Made by a program: the position numbers and the translations under genes. A stretch of 64,000 nucleotides of DNA from Lachnospiraceae bacterium (GTDB lineage Bacteria; Bacillota; Clostridia; Lachnospirales; Lachnospiraceae), in assembly GCA_017614155.1 (NCBI GenBank), contig JAGACK010000008.1, forward strand, positions 45,424 to 109,423, written 5' to 3'. The notes under the pieces are model-generated. The model was not told the origin of the DNA, searched no databases, and saw only the letters and a program-made list of their open reading frames with translations. Position 1 is the stretch's first letter, and each line of letters begins with the position of its first letter. Shown piece after piece: positions 35,387 through 42,907 of the stretch.

Positions 35387-36570
35387 ATATCCACTGCCAC
35401 CGGCACTTTTTCTTCGTCTATGAGCTTTATCATATAGGGGACTATCTTCGGATCGAACTGTCTTCCGGCACACAGTTCCAGCTCTGCTTTTATCTGCGGC
35501 ATTGTCAGGCTCTTCCTGTAGCACCTTTCGCTCGACATGGCGTCAAAAGAATCCGCTATACAGATTATCCTTGCGATCAGCGGTATCTGCTCCCCGGAAA
35601 GATGCTTTGAATATCCCCCGCCGTCCCATCTTTCGTGATGATATCTGGCGCCGTCCGCAATATCGGGTATGGATGAGAAATCCTTCAGGATATCTCCTCC
35701 GACATCAACATGCGTCTGTATGACATCCCTCTCAAAGTTATCAAGCCTCCCCGGCTTGTTCAGGATCGTATCGGTAACCCCTATCTTGCCTATATCGTGC
35801 ATCATTCCTATCATATAGATCCTGTGCTGATCGTCCTTTGACATTCCCATTTCTTCGGCCAGGAGTCTGGCATATATCCCCACTCTCATCGAATGTCCTT
35901 TTGTGTAGGAATCTTTTGCATCTATTATCTTTGAGAATGTAGTAAACGACTGTTCCAAAATAGCATTGTTTTCTTCATGAGCCTTTTGCAGTATGGAATA
36001 TCTCTGCCCGTAATATATATCCGTGATTCCCAGGATCGTTATGATCCCCAGCAGAGCAATGGCTCCCCAGAAAAACGGATCCTGTCTGACATCCGAATCC
36101 CTGTAATACGATATCTCATAGGAGTCTATCTCTACTTTTCCTCTGGTATGAAGGATGAACCCGAAGGTCTGCTCGTCATCCTTTTCCACCGTCTGATTGT
36201 ACTCAAGCGGGTGTACCAGTATGTAACTGCCGTCAGTGTCATACCTTCCGCTCCAGTCACTGTCTATCTCGTACTGACCGTCCACATGAAGCGTGACAGT
36301 CCAGTCATATATGTCATTCTTCGTCCTGTTGACAAGCCTGCAGTCATATTCGGCGCCCATAAGCCCGCCTTCTCTTTCAAGCCAGCTCTTGGAGATCTCG
36401 GACGAAAGAAAGATCCCGTTTTCGGCATCTGCCTCTTTATCGTCTACCACATACTCATTTTGGGAAACCCTGCTGTGATGAAGATAGATTATCAGCAAAA
36501 CGACTGCTACGACACAAAGTGCCGCAAGATATGCAACTATTCTTATTTTGTGTTTTCTTTGCCTGTCCAT
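35383..36570 (-). CDS. HD-GYP domain protein with extracellular CBM2-like sensor
   Basis: 395 residues from the ATG at 36570. Order: basic tail, membrane helix (10-31), outside domain (about 52-155), second helix (about 167-188), then HD-GYP domain. HD-GYP enzymes hydrolyse c-di-GMP; the metal residues HD are in MMHDIGKIG (258-259), and HHERWDGGGYS (311-321) is the GYP motif with Ser in place of Pro. The outside domain has a VNRT...IYDWTVTL...YEIDSDW...YNQTVEKDDEQTFGFI pattern, which matches the Trp-containing beta-sandwich of family 2 carbohydrate-binding modules (inference by eye). An ATG nine codons upstream exists, but the promoter overlaps it. Likely senses a glycan and lowers c-di-GMP. 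Confidence 0.85.
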   Translation of the reverse strand: MDRQRKHKIRIVAYLAALCVVAVVLLIIYLHHSRVSQNEYVVDDKEADAENGIFLSSEISKSWLEREGGLMGAEYDCRLVNRTKNDIYDWTVTLHVDGQYEIDSDWSGRYDTDGSYILVHPLEYNQTVEKDDEQTFGFILHTRGKVEIDSYEISYYRDSDVRQDPFFWGAIALLGIITILGITDIYYGQRYSILQKAHEENNAILEQSFTTFSKIIDAKDSYTKGHSMRVGIYARLLAEEMGMSKDDQHRIYMIGMMHDIGKIGVTDTILNKPGRLDNFERDVIQTHVDVGGDILKDFSSIPDIADGARYHHERWDGGGYSKHLSGEQIPLIARIICIADSFDAMSSERCYRKSLTMPQIKAELELCAGRQFDPKIVPYMIKLIDEEKVPVAVDI

Positions 36571-36576
36571 AGGTTT

Positions 36577-36605
36577 ATAATAAGCAAGAAACCGCATAAA
36601 GTCAA
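36577..36605 (-). promoter_or_regulatory. Promoter placing the HD-GYP mRNA start at its ATG
   Basis: On the minus strand TTGACT (36600-36605), 17 bases and TATTAT (36577-36582). The expected transcription start is near 36570, the first base of ATG. On the plus strand TATAAT (36576-36581) overlaps the same bases and may serve the polyprenyl synthase gene. Confidence 0.55.
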
Positions 36606-36624
36606 TTAATCAAAGGGGTTTATC

Positions 36625-37509
36625 ATGGATTTTAAAACAGAGCTTGAAGCCAGAACGGAAAGGGTTGACGCGATACTTGAAAAGTATCTCCCGGAGGCGG
36701 AGGGACCGCAAAAAACAGTTCTTGAAGCCATGCGCTACAGTGTCATGTCAGGAGGGAAGAGACTTCGTCCGATTCTGATGCATGAGACCTACAGTCTTTT
36801 CGGCGGAAGAGAAAGGGTGATCGAGCCCTTCATGGCTGCCATAGAGATGATCCATTCGTATTCCCTGGTCCATGATGATCTTCCCGCTCTTGACGATGAC
36901 GACTACCGCAGGGGCCGAAAGAGCACGCATGCCGCATATGGCGAAGCAATGGGTATCCTTGCAGGAGATGCTCTGTTAAACCTTGCCTTTGAGACTGTCT
37001 CGAGCGCATTTACGATCGATCAGGGTCCGAACACGGCAAACGCTTTTTCTCTGTTTGCAAGAAAGACCGGCGTTTTCGGTATGATAGGCGGACAGGTCGT
37101 TGATGTTGAGACCGAAGGGAAACAGATCTCCCCTGATCTGATGCGTTTCATCCACGAAAAAAAGACTGCTGCTCTCATTGAGGCAGCAATGATGACCGGA
37201 GCCGTCCTTGCAGGCGCTTCAAGGATGGATATCACTGCCACAGGCTCGATAGCACACGATGTCGGGCTGGCCTTTCAGATAAGGGATGATATCCTTGATG
37301 TCACCGGCACTACAGAAACGCTCGGCAAACCCGCAGGCAGTGATGAAAAAAACAGCAAAAACACCTATGTGAAGTATTTCGGACTGGAGAAAGCCGAAAA
37401 AGAAGTAGAGATCCTGTCAGAAAGAGCCCTTGCAGATCTTTCCTCCCTGTCGTATGAAAATCCATTCCTGACGGAGCTCATTAAAAGCCTTGTTTACAGA
37501 AATAAATAA
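36625..37509 (+). CDS. ispA: Short-chain polyprenyl (farnesyl/geranyl) diphosphate synthase
   Basis: 294 residues, the length of FPP synthases. The first aspartate-rich motif, DDLPALDDDDYRRG (about 84-97), has the two-residue insert typical of bacterial IspA. GGKRLRP is near 48-54 and the second motif, FQIRDDILD, near 217-225. It condenses isopentenyl diphosphate with allylic diphosphates to farnesyl diphosphate, the precursor of undecaprenyl phosphate needed by the neighbouring sugar-transferase system. AAAGGGG lies seven bases before the ATG. It is transcribed away from the HD-GYP gene and ends at a hairpin terminator. Confidence 0.95.
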   Translation: MDFKTELEARTERVDAILEKYLPEAEGPQKTVLEAMRYSVMSGGKRLRPILMHETYSLFGGRERVIEPFMAAIEMIHSYSLVHDDLPALDDDDYRRGRKSTHAAYGEAMGILAGDALLNLAFETVSSAFTIDQGPNTANAFSLFARKTGVFGMIGGQVVDVETEGKQISPDLMRFIHEKKTAALIEAAMMTGAVLAGASRMDITATGSIAHDVGLAFQIRDDILDVTGTTETLGKPAGSDEKNSKNTYVKYFGLEKAEKEVEILSERALADLSSLSYENPFLTELIKSLVYRNK

Positions 37510-37537
37510 AAAACGCGGTCTGACTGACCCGCGTTTT
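37510..37537. terminator. Bidirectional terminator between ispA and tRNA-Trp
   Basis: Stem AAAACGCGG/CCGCGTTTT with a 10-base loop. The minus-strand side continues TTATTTATT, and the plus-strand side has its U run within the stem, so both genes can stop here. Confidence 0.85.
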
Positions 37538-37545
37538 CCGATGAG

Positions 37546-37617
37546 CAGGGGAAGAGGGATTCGAACCCCCATGAACGGTTTTGGAGACCGCCAGGCTAGC
37601 CATTGCATCATTCCCCT
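37546..37617 (-). tRNA. tRNA-Trp (anticodon CCA)
   Basis: 72 bases. The acceptor stem AGGGGAA/TTCCCCT, the anticodon arm GCGGT-CTCCAAA-ACCGT and the T arm with TTCGAAT are clear. Discriminator G; the 3' CCA is not encoded. The D stem ATGC/GCCT has one T-C mismatch. Confidence 0.95.
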
Positions 37618-37631
37618 GAATGCACCATAAA

Positions 37632-37660
37632 AATCTATCAAAAAACTCTATCTTTGTCAA
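37632..37660 (-). promoter_or_regulatory. Promoter of tRNA-Trp
   Basis: On the minus strand TTGACA (37655-37660), 17 bases and TAGATT (37632-37637), about 15 bases before the tRNA 5' end. Confidence 0.75.
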
Positions 37661-37687
37661 CCGACCCCGCCGCGCTTAAAAAGCCTG

Positions 37688-39043
37688 TTAATAAATGCTG
37701 TATCCGTTTCTGCCGTTTTCCTTGACTCTGTACAAAGCCTCATCCGCCCTGCGGTAGAGTTCCTGAAAATCAGTCTCTTCACCGCACATCGCAACCCCGA
37801 CACTAACTGATACCGCCGGCAGATCCCCGCTGTCCTCCGTCAGAGAACTGTTTATCATATCCACTTTTTCGCCGATGAGCTTTTTTATATCACCGTCTAC
37901 TCCGGTCATCAGGACAACAAATTCATCTCCTCCTATCCTGAATACGAAGTCCGCCGGTCTGAAGCTCCCTTTTAAGACAAGAGCTATCCTGCAAAGTACC
38001 CTGTCCCCTGTCTCGTGACCGTTATTATCATTGATCTCCTTGAACTTATCCGTATCTATCAGCAGGAATGCCGTGTTCTCTGTATCAAGGTTCTGGATTA
38101 TCAGATCATAACCCGCTCTGTTGTACAGACCCGTAAGCTCATCGTGATAGGCCTTGAAAGAAAGCTTCTTCATGTTCCTGTTATGAATGGAATACATCCT
38201 GTTATAAGCCTGTGCCAGATAACAGTATTCCTTTGAGCCCTTCTCGGGCAGTTTTTCATCATTGTCAATATATCTTACTGCCATTATCAGCGGCCTGATC
38301 CCAAGCCTTGTAGTCATCACAAATATCACCAGCAGGTCTGCAGACTGCAGGATTATCAGGATACACATCCAGATCAGGGACTTACGCAGATCTTTTTCCA
38401 TATCATCCTGAATGGCAGAACCGTCTTTTTTCAGAACCTCCACGCATCTGTTCATGTCAGAGCGTATCCTGTCCTTTCTGGCTTCATACTCCTCATCATG
38501 CATCAGCCTCCTGGCAAGTTTTCTTTTCTCATCGTTCGGAAGTTCCATGTCATGTTCAGTGATAGTGACATTCTTCATCGCATCCGGGATATCATCATCC
38601 CCTTTTACCAGGAGGATGAGCCTCATCGCATAATACTCCTTATCCTTCATCAGGGAATTTGATTTTTCCATCGCCTGTTCAAGCTGCCTGGGAGCATCAG
38701 AACCCGGAACGGCATCCCTTACCGTTTCCAGTGCCCTGTCCCTGTTTTTTGCGATCTCCGCTTCAAAGAAATAATTCTCCAGATGGATCCTTTTTTCCGT
38801 TACCGTATAAAGCCTCGCCTCGGAGGTCAGATAATCAGAGGCATCCATCAGGCTGTAGGCAGTCTCCTGCAGCCCCATGTATGTATCTGTTGCTTCAGCA
38901 TACGAATAATAAGCGCGGAATGTCCACACTGCTGAAACCAGCAATATGACCGTCACCGCGACAGAAAATATCAGAACTATGTAATTAATTGCCCTTAAGG
39001 ACAGACCCCTTACGGTCTTATCATTCTCTTCTTTCATCATCAT
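37688..39043 (-). CDS. Membrane-bound diguanylate cyclase (GGDEF)
   Basis: 451 residues. Two membrane helices (about 20-42 and 223-245) enclose an all-helical outside domain of about 180 residues, a four-helix-bundle-like sensor. A short HAMP-like or linker helix leads to the GGDEF domain (about 300-451). GGDEF is intact at 371-375, and RPAD at 362-365 is the inhibitory I-site RxxD five residues before it. So it should make c-di-GMP and be feedback-inhibited. There is no clear ribosome site; the gene begins 15 bases after the GH25 stop and may rely on coupling. Transcription continues towards tRNA-Trp, which has its own promoter. Confidence 0.93.
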   Translation of the reverse strand: MMMKEENDKTVRGLSLRAINYIVLIFSVAVTVILLVSAVWTFRAYYSYAEATDTYMGLQETAYSLMDASDYLTSEARLYTVTEKRIHLENYFFEAEIAKNRDRALETVRDAVPGSDAPRQLEQAMEKSNSLMKDKEYYAMRLILLVKGDDDIPDAMKNVTITEHDMELPNDEKRKLARRLMHDEEYEARKDRIRSDMNRCVEVLKKDGSAIQDDMEKDLRKSLIWMCILIILQSADLLVIFVMTTRLGIRPLIMAVRYIDNDEKLPEKGSKEYCYLAQAYNRMYSIHNRNMKKLSFKAYHDELTGLYNRAGYDLIIQNLDTENTAFLLIDTDKFKEINDNNGHETGDRVLCRIALVLKGSFRPADFVFRIGGDEFVVLMTGVDGDIKKLIGEKVDMINSSLTEDSGDLPAVSVSVGVAMCGEETDFQELYRRADEALYRVKENGRNGYSIY

Positions 39044-39058
39044 ATGTCCGGGAGCCGT

Positions 39059-40138
39059 TCAGTAAAATGCCAGATTCATGTCAACATTTCCCGTTACTCC
39101 ATCACATGAGCCGGTGCTGTCATACTGCCATATCCTGAATTCATAGGGAAAATAGGGAACAGTATCGTTCGGTCCGATATAATCCGCAAACCACTTTTCC
39201 TTGTCCTCAAGCTCGCTCATGTTCAGAAGCATGGTAAATGTCTTCGCATTCCCGTAGATCAGGGAAGCATACCCCCTGCTTTCTATTCTCCTGCAGAAAG
39301 CCCTGACATTTTTGGTATATTCATCCTTTGACAGCTTTGCAGTCCTTACACCGGCCTCGGGATCATCTATCTTTTCCACATCTATTGCAACAGGAATATC
39401 CACCCCGTAATCTGTAATCTTTTCAAGGATGAAATCCGCTTCCTCAATGGCTTCATTCTCGTTTACGGCCTGAGTAAAATAATAAACTCCGACAGAAATC
39501 CCAGCTGCCTTTGCGCCTTCGATATTCTGTACAAAGTACTTGTCCTCAACCATCTTTCCGGAACCATAGCCCCTGTAGCCGGCCCTTATATAGACAAAAT
39601 CTATGTCGTCAGCTGCGACCTTCTCCCAGTCGATCTCGCCGTTGTGCTCGGAAACATCTATCCCGCAATAACAGTCCTCTCCGTCATCCTTTTCATATGT
39701 CATCCTTCCGTTTTCCGCCAGGACAAATTTATCGATATCATAGGTATTCTTCTTCAGATTCCTGTTGATATCAAAGAAATGAAAAGCGCCCTCATCAGCT
39801 ATGACGATCTGCTGCGGAAAAAGGACCTTCAGCATTTCAAGCGCCGAACTTCCTCTCTCGGCAAGACTCTTTACCCTTTTCACTCTTTCATCATCCGAAC
39901 CGGAGGCCGTGATCTTTTCTATCTCTTCCACCATCTCAGCCTCATCAACGGTTATCTCATGGACTTCTTCGCTGCTTTCTTCCGCTATCTTCTTTTCATA
40001 TGTCCTTTTATCGTATATGTTTTTTATCAGCAGAAAGATACATGCTGTCAAAAGGAAAATATCTATCAATGTAACTGCCAGAAGGTATTTTCCAAGCCTG
40101 TTCTTTCTTCCCGGCTTCTTTTCTGTATTTTCACTCAT
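39059..40138 (-). CDS. Membrane-anchored GH25 family muramidase-like protein
   Basis: 359 residues. One membrane helix (about 17-42), a Glu-rich linker, a small region, then a GH25 domain (about 155-359). It has GIDVSEHNGEIDW at the domain start and AIDVEK near 253 as the acid pair. It is a paralogue of the GH25 gene at 31131: GYRG, YYFTQAVN and IWQY blocks are shared. No ribosome site is visible before the ATG; instead TAAAAT lies seven bases before it, which could be a -10 box giving a leaderless mRNA. It lies between ApbE and the diguanylate cyclase on the same strand. Confidence 0.88.
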   Translation of the reverse strand: MSENTEKKPGRKNRLGKYLLAVTLIDIFLLTACIFLLIKNIYDKRTYEKKIAEESSEEVHEITVDEAEMVEEIEKITASGSDDERVKRVKSLAERGSSALEMLKVLFPQQIVIADEGAFHFFDINRNLKKNTYDIDKFVLAENGRMTYEKDDGEDCYCGIDVSEHNGEIDWEKVAADDIDFVYIRAGYRGYGSGKMVEDKYFVQNIEGAKAAGISVGVYYFTQAVNENEAIEEADFILEKITDYGVDIPVAIDVEKIDDPEAGVRTAKLSKDEYTKNVRAFCRRIESRGYASLIYGNAKTFTMLLNMSELEDKEKWFADYIGPNDTVPYFPYEFRIWQYDSTGSCDGVTGNVDMNLAFY

Positions 40139-40177
40139 AGTCGCTATTTTAGCACAGTTACGGAGAAGATAGAACCA

Positions 40178-41224
40178 TTATCTTTCTTCCAGGATGAATC
40201 CGTCTGTTGCATACTGAACTCCATTCTTATCAATGAAAAACCCTTCATATCCCGTCATTCCTTTGAGAAACCTCTTTCCTTCATCCGCTCCTTTCAGGAC
40301 ACAGATCGTAGCCAGCGCATCACAGTCTGCGGATCTTCCCTTTCCGGATATCACAGTGACGGACAAAAGATCCGTATCTGCCGGATAACCTGTTTTCGGA
40401 TCAAGGATATGATGATACATTTTCCCGTCCTTTTCAAAAAATCTCTCATATACCCCGGAAGTGACTGCCGTTTCATCCGACATTGCCACGACTCCGCTTA
40501 TCTTCCTCTGATCCGAATAAGGGGTTTCTATCCCTATTCTGAATCTCCCGCTTTCCCGTCCGTCTTTTTTTTCGCCTATGCAGACTATGTTTCCTCCCAG
40601 GCTTATCACAGCGCTCTTTACACCCCTTTGTTCCATGAACTCTGTCAGCCTGTCCGCTATATATCCCTTTGCAACGGCCCCGAGATCGATCTCGCACAGA
40701 GGATCCCTCAGCCTGACCTCATTACCGCTCACGACGATATTGTCAAACCCCACATGCTTTACGGCCTCTTTTATATTTTCATCCGAAGGAACATCAGGTT
40801 CATCGCTCCTGAAATCCCACTGTTTTGTCAGCCCCCCGACAGTGATATCAAAATCCCCGCCGGAAAGAGCGCAGTACCGTATTGCAATTTCTATCAGGTC
40901 CACCGTGACATCATTGCAGATCACGCCCTCTCCGCCTGCATGATTAATCCTGTAGACATCCGATCCTTCCTTTGTCCTGCTGAGAAGCTTTTCGTATGTG
41001 ACGCATCTTTCAAAAACCTCATCTATGAGCTTTTCTGCTTCATCATGCCCTCCGGTCTCAATATCATAGACAGTGACCGTACATACCGTGTCAAAGCAGA
41101 AATCCTGCCCCGAAACCGGAAGATCCGTCCTTTTGCCGCATCCTGTCTGTGATATAATAAAGACCAGAAGAAACACAGCAGCCGGAAATATCAATATCCT
41201 GTTTTTTTCATGAAAGTGTGCCAT
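40178..41224 (-). CDS. apbE: FAD:protein FMN transferase lipoprotein
   Basis: 348 residues from the ATG at 41224. The signal sequence ends in SQTGC, a lipobox, so the enzyme is anchored outside. ApbE blocks: FDTVCTVTVYD near 42, the SGGDFDITVGGLTKQWDF block near 132-149, IDLGAVAKGYIADRL near 190-205, and LGGNIV near 222. It attaches FMN through a phosphoester to threonine in target proteins. RnfG and RnfD of the complex encoded 1 kb away both carry target motifs. An in-frame extension upstream to 41470 has no family match. The start shares CATG with the divergent NusG-II gene. Confidence 0.9.
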   Translation of the reverse strand: MAHFHEKNRILIFPAAVFLLVFIISQTGCGKRTDLPVSGQDFCFDTVCTVTVYDIETGGHDEAEKLIDEVFERCVTYEKLLSRTKEGSDVYRINHAGGEGVICNDVTVDLIEIAIRYCALSGGDFDITVGGLTKQWDFRSDEPDVPSDENIKEAVKHVGFDNIVVSGNEVRLRDPLCEIDLGAVAKGYIADRLTEFMEQRGVKSAVISLGGNIVCIGEKKDGRESGRFRIGIETPYSDQRKISGVVAMSDETAVTSGVYERFFEKDGKMYHHILDPKTGYPADTDLLSVTVISGKGRSADCDALATICVLKGADEGKRFLKGMTGYEGFFIDKNGVQYATDGFILEER

Positions 41225-41594
41225 GAGCGTTCGCATAATAAAAAAAGCTGATTTAATCCTTGCCTCCGTACTGATCGCGATCTCCGTCCTTGCGCTTTTA
41301 TCCTTTGCCTTTGCCGGAAAGAACCGGTCTGCCGCTTCTGAGGTGGTGATCACAAAAGACGGCAAAATCTTTAAAACCTGCAGTCTTTTTGAAAATATGA
41401 CCGTTGACACCGGTTCCAATACCATTGTCATCGAAAACGGGCAGGTATATATGAAATACTCCGACTGCAAAAATCAGATCTGCGTACGCGAAGGAAGAAT
41501 AAGCAAAGCAGGACAGACCATCATATGCATGCCTAACCGTATCGTTGTCGAAATTAAAGGGGGTGATGGAGACTATGATGCCGTCACCAGATGA
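41223..41594 (+). CDS. NusG domain II family membrane-anchored protein
   Basis: 123 residues. One N-terminal helix (about 8-30) acts as anchor; the remainder is a small beta domain with the pattern MKYSDCKNQICV...GQTIICMPNRIVVEI, the signature of the NusG_II family of unknown function. The two cysteines near 79 and 84 and the one near 99 are typical. In many Clostridia this gene accompanies ApbE and the Rnf genes, so a role in extracytoplasmic electron transfer or flavinylation is possible, not shown. The only usable start is the ATG at 41223, since a stop lies four codons upstream. Its stop is 20 bases inside the next gene. Confidence 0.8.
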   Translation: MSVRIIKKADLILASVLIAISVLALLSFAFAGKNRSAASEVVITKDGKIFKTCSLFENMTVDTGSNTIVIENGQVYMKYSDCKNQICVREGRISKAGQTIICMPNRIVVEIKGGDGDYDAVTR

Positions 41595-42126
41595 GAAAAA
41601 AACATTGGGAACTCCCTCACGGCAGATTGCGGTATGCGCCCTGCTAACGGCACTTTCAATGCTGCTTTCATATGTCGATTCCCTGATACCTTTGCTGCCG
41701 CAGGTTCCCGGCATAAAGGCCGGTCTTGCAAATATCGTCATCCTTATCGCGCTATACATGCTGAAGGAAAGATATGCCCTGATGATAAATATCGCCCGGA
41801 TCCTTCTGACCGGGCTGCTTTTTTCCGGGATAACCGGCATCATGTATTCTCTTGCGGGAGCGGTCTTAAGTTTTCTTGTAATGCATCTTCTCAAAAAAAG
41901 CGGACTGTTTTCCATCGTTGGGGTCAGCCTTGCCGGAGGCGCTGCCCACAATACCGGACAGCTCCTTGTCGCCATTCTCCTTGTCTCAAACCTGCGTCTT
42001 CTGTACTACCTTCCCGCCCTCGTGATCTCCGGGATCCTCACCGGGATCCTGACAGGCGTGATCTCCCACATCCTAATTCACAGACTGAAAAAATCATTAA
42101 CTATATTTAATTCACCCTTCGGTTAA
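41575..42126 (+). CDS. Gx transporter / heptaprenyl diphosphate synthase component I family protein
   Basis: 183 residues from the ATG at 41575; GGGGGTG lies nine bases before it. A TTG ten codons upstream is possible but lacks a ribosome site. Five to six hydrophobic segments with the family start LTALSMLLSYVDSLIPLLP, then PGIKAGLANIVILIAL, and GAAHNTGQL near 130. The family name refers to heptaprenyl synthase subunit I, but members here look like small ECF-type membrane proteins. It commonly follows the NusG-II gene beside Rnf. Substrate unknown. The 3' end overlaps that of rnfB by 20 bases on the opposite strand. Confidence 0.82.
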   Translation: MMPSPDEKKTLGTPSRQIAVCALLTALSMLLSYVDSLIPLLPQVPGIKAGLANIVILIALYMLKERYALMINIARILLTGLLFSGITGIMYSLAGAVLSFLVMHLLKKSGLFSIVGVSLAGGAAHNTGQLLVAILLVSNLRLLYYLPALVISGILTGILTGVISHILIHRLKKSLTIFNSPFG

Positions 42127-42907
42127 TGATACACTTCCTCGGGCATTTGAGAGCGCAGGCCCCGCAGTTTTTGCATTTTTCGTAGTCAATAACCGCTATA
42201 TTGTCAACGACATGTATCGCATCAAATTTACAGGTCTTCTCACACATCCCGCATCCGATGCAGCTGACCTTGCATACAGACATCGCATCCTTTCCGAAAG
42301 CCTTGTTGCTGCACAGCACATTTACGAGGCTCTTTTCCGAAGTCAGGCTGATGAGGTGATTCGGACATGCGCTGACGCATTTTCCGCAGGCCGTACACTT
42401 ATCCCTGTCTACAACAGCAACTCCGTCTGTAACATGAATAGCATCAAAATCGCAGACGCTTTCACAGTCCCCAAGTCCTATGCATCCGTAAGGACATACA
42501 GCATTTCCGCCATACAGAGTTTTCGCCGCCTTACAGCTCTGTATACCCTCGTATTCATAGAGTTTTCCGACATTTTCTGTTTTTCCGTCACACGCAACAA
42601 CGCTGACCTTCCTGTCGGTCTCACCCGCTTCGCTTCCAAGAAGCCCGGCAAGCTTTGCAGCAACCTCCGGTCCTCCGACCGAGCATTTATTGCACGGGAC
42701 AGTCCTGTCATCTGCAAGCGCATGCGCATAATCATCACATCCGGCATATCCGCAGCCTCCGCAGTTGGCGCCCGGAAGCTCGGCTCTGAGATCAATGAAA
42801 AGCCTGTCTTCTTTCACGAAAAAGATTTTTGAAGCAAAGCTCAGGAGAATTCCCAAAAGCAAGCCAGCAACAAGTACTACGATGATCGCTGTTATTATCA
42901 GATTCAT
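42107..42907 (-). CDS. rnfB: Rnf complex iron-sulfur subunit RnfB
   Basis: 266 residues. An N-terminal membrane helix (3-27) is followed by a Fes domain with Cys49, Cys52, Cys57 and Cys74 (GANCGGCGYAGC). After residue 105 come further cysteine sets: CPYGCIGLGDCESVC, CTACGKCVSACP, CIGCGMCEKTC and CKNCGACALKCP, enough for at least four more 4Fe-4S clusters. RnfB is the entry point for electrons from ferredoxin. It is the last gene of the rnfCDGEAB order. The start overlaps rnfA by 4 bases, and GGAGG lies nine bases before it. Confidence 0.96.
   Translation of the reverse strand: MNLIITAIIVVLVAGLLLGILLSFASKIFFVKEDRLFIDLRAELPGANCGGCGYAGCDDYAHALADDRTVPCNKCSVGGPEVAAKLAGLLGSEAGETDRKVSVVACDGKTENVGKLYEYEGIQSCKAAKTLYGGNAVCPYGCIGLGDCESVCDFDAIHVTDGVAVVDRDKCTACGKCVSACPNHLISLTSEKSLVNVLCSNKAFGKDAMSVCKVSCIGCGMCEKTCKFDAIHVVDNIAVIDYEKCKNCGACALKCPRKCIINRRVN

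Noticed and set aside
35387-35524. 46-residue N-terminal extension of the glycosyltransferase at 34436
   Set aside because: It is antisense-free but lies inside the HD-GYP coding region in another frame; the ATG at 35386 overlaps the stop as ATGA and fits the GT2 start.
39644-41152. 502-codon open frame on the plus strand
   Set aside because: It lies opposite the GH25 and apbE genes, both with clear family motifs. Its translation is Phe/Ile/Cys-rich and shows no family features.
41225-41470. 82-residue N-terminal extension of apbE
   Set aside because: It runs antisense to the NusG-II gene. The lipoprotein signal peptide begins at the ATG at 41224.
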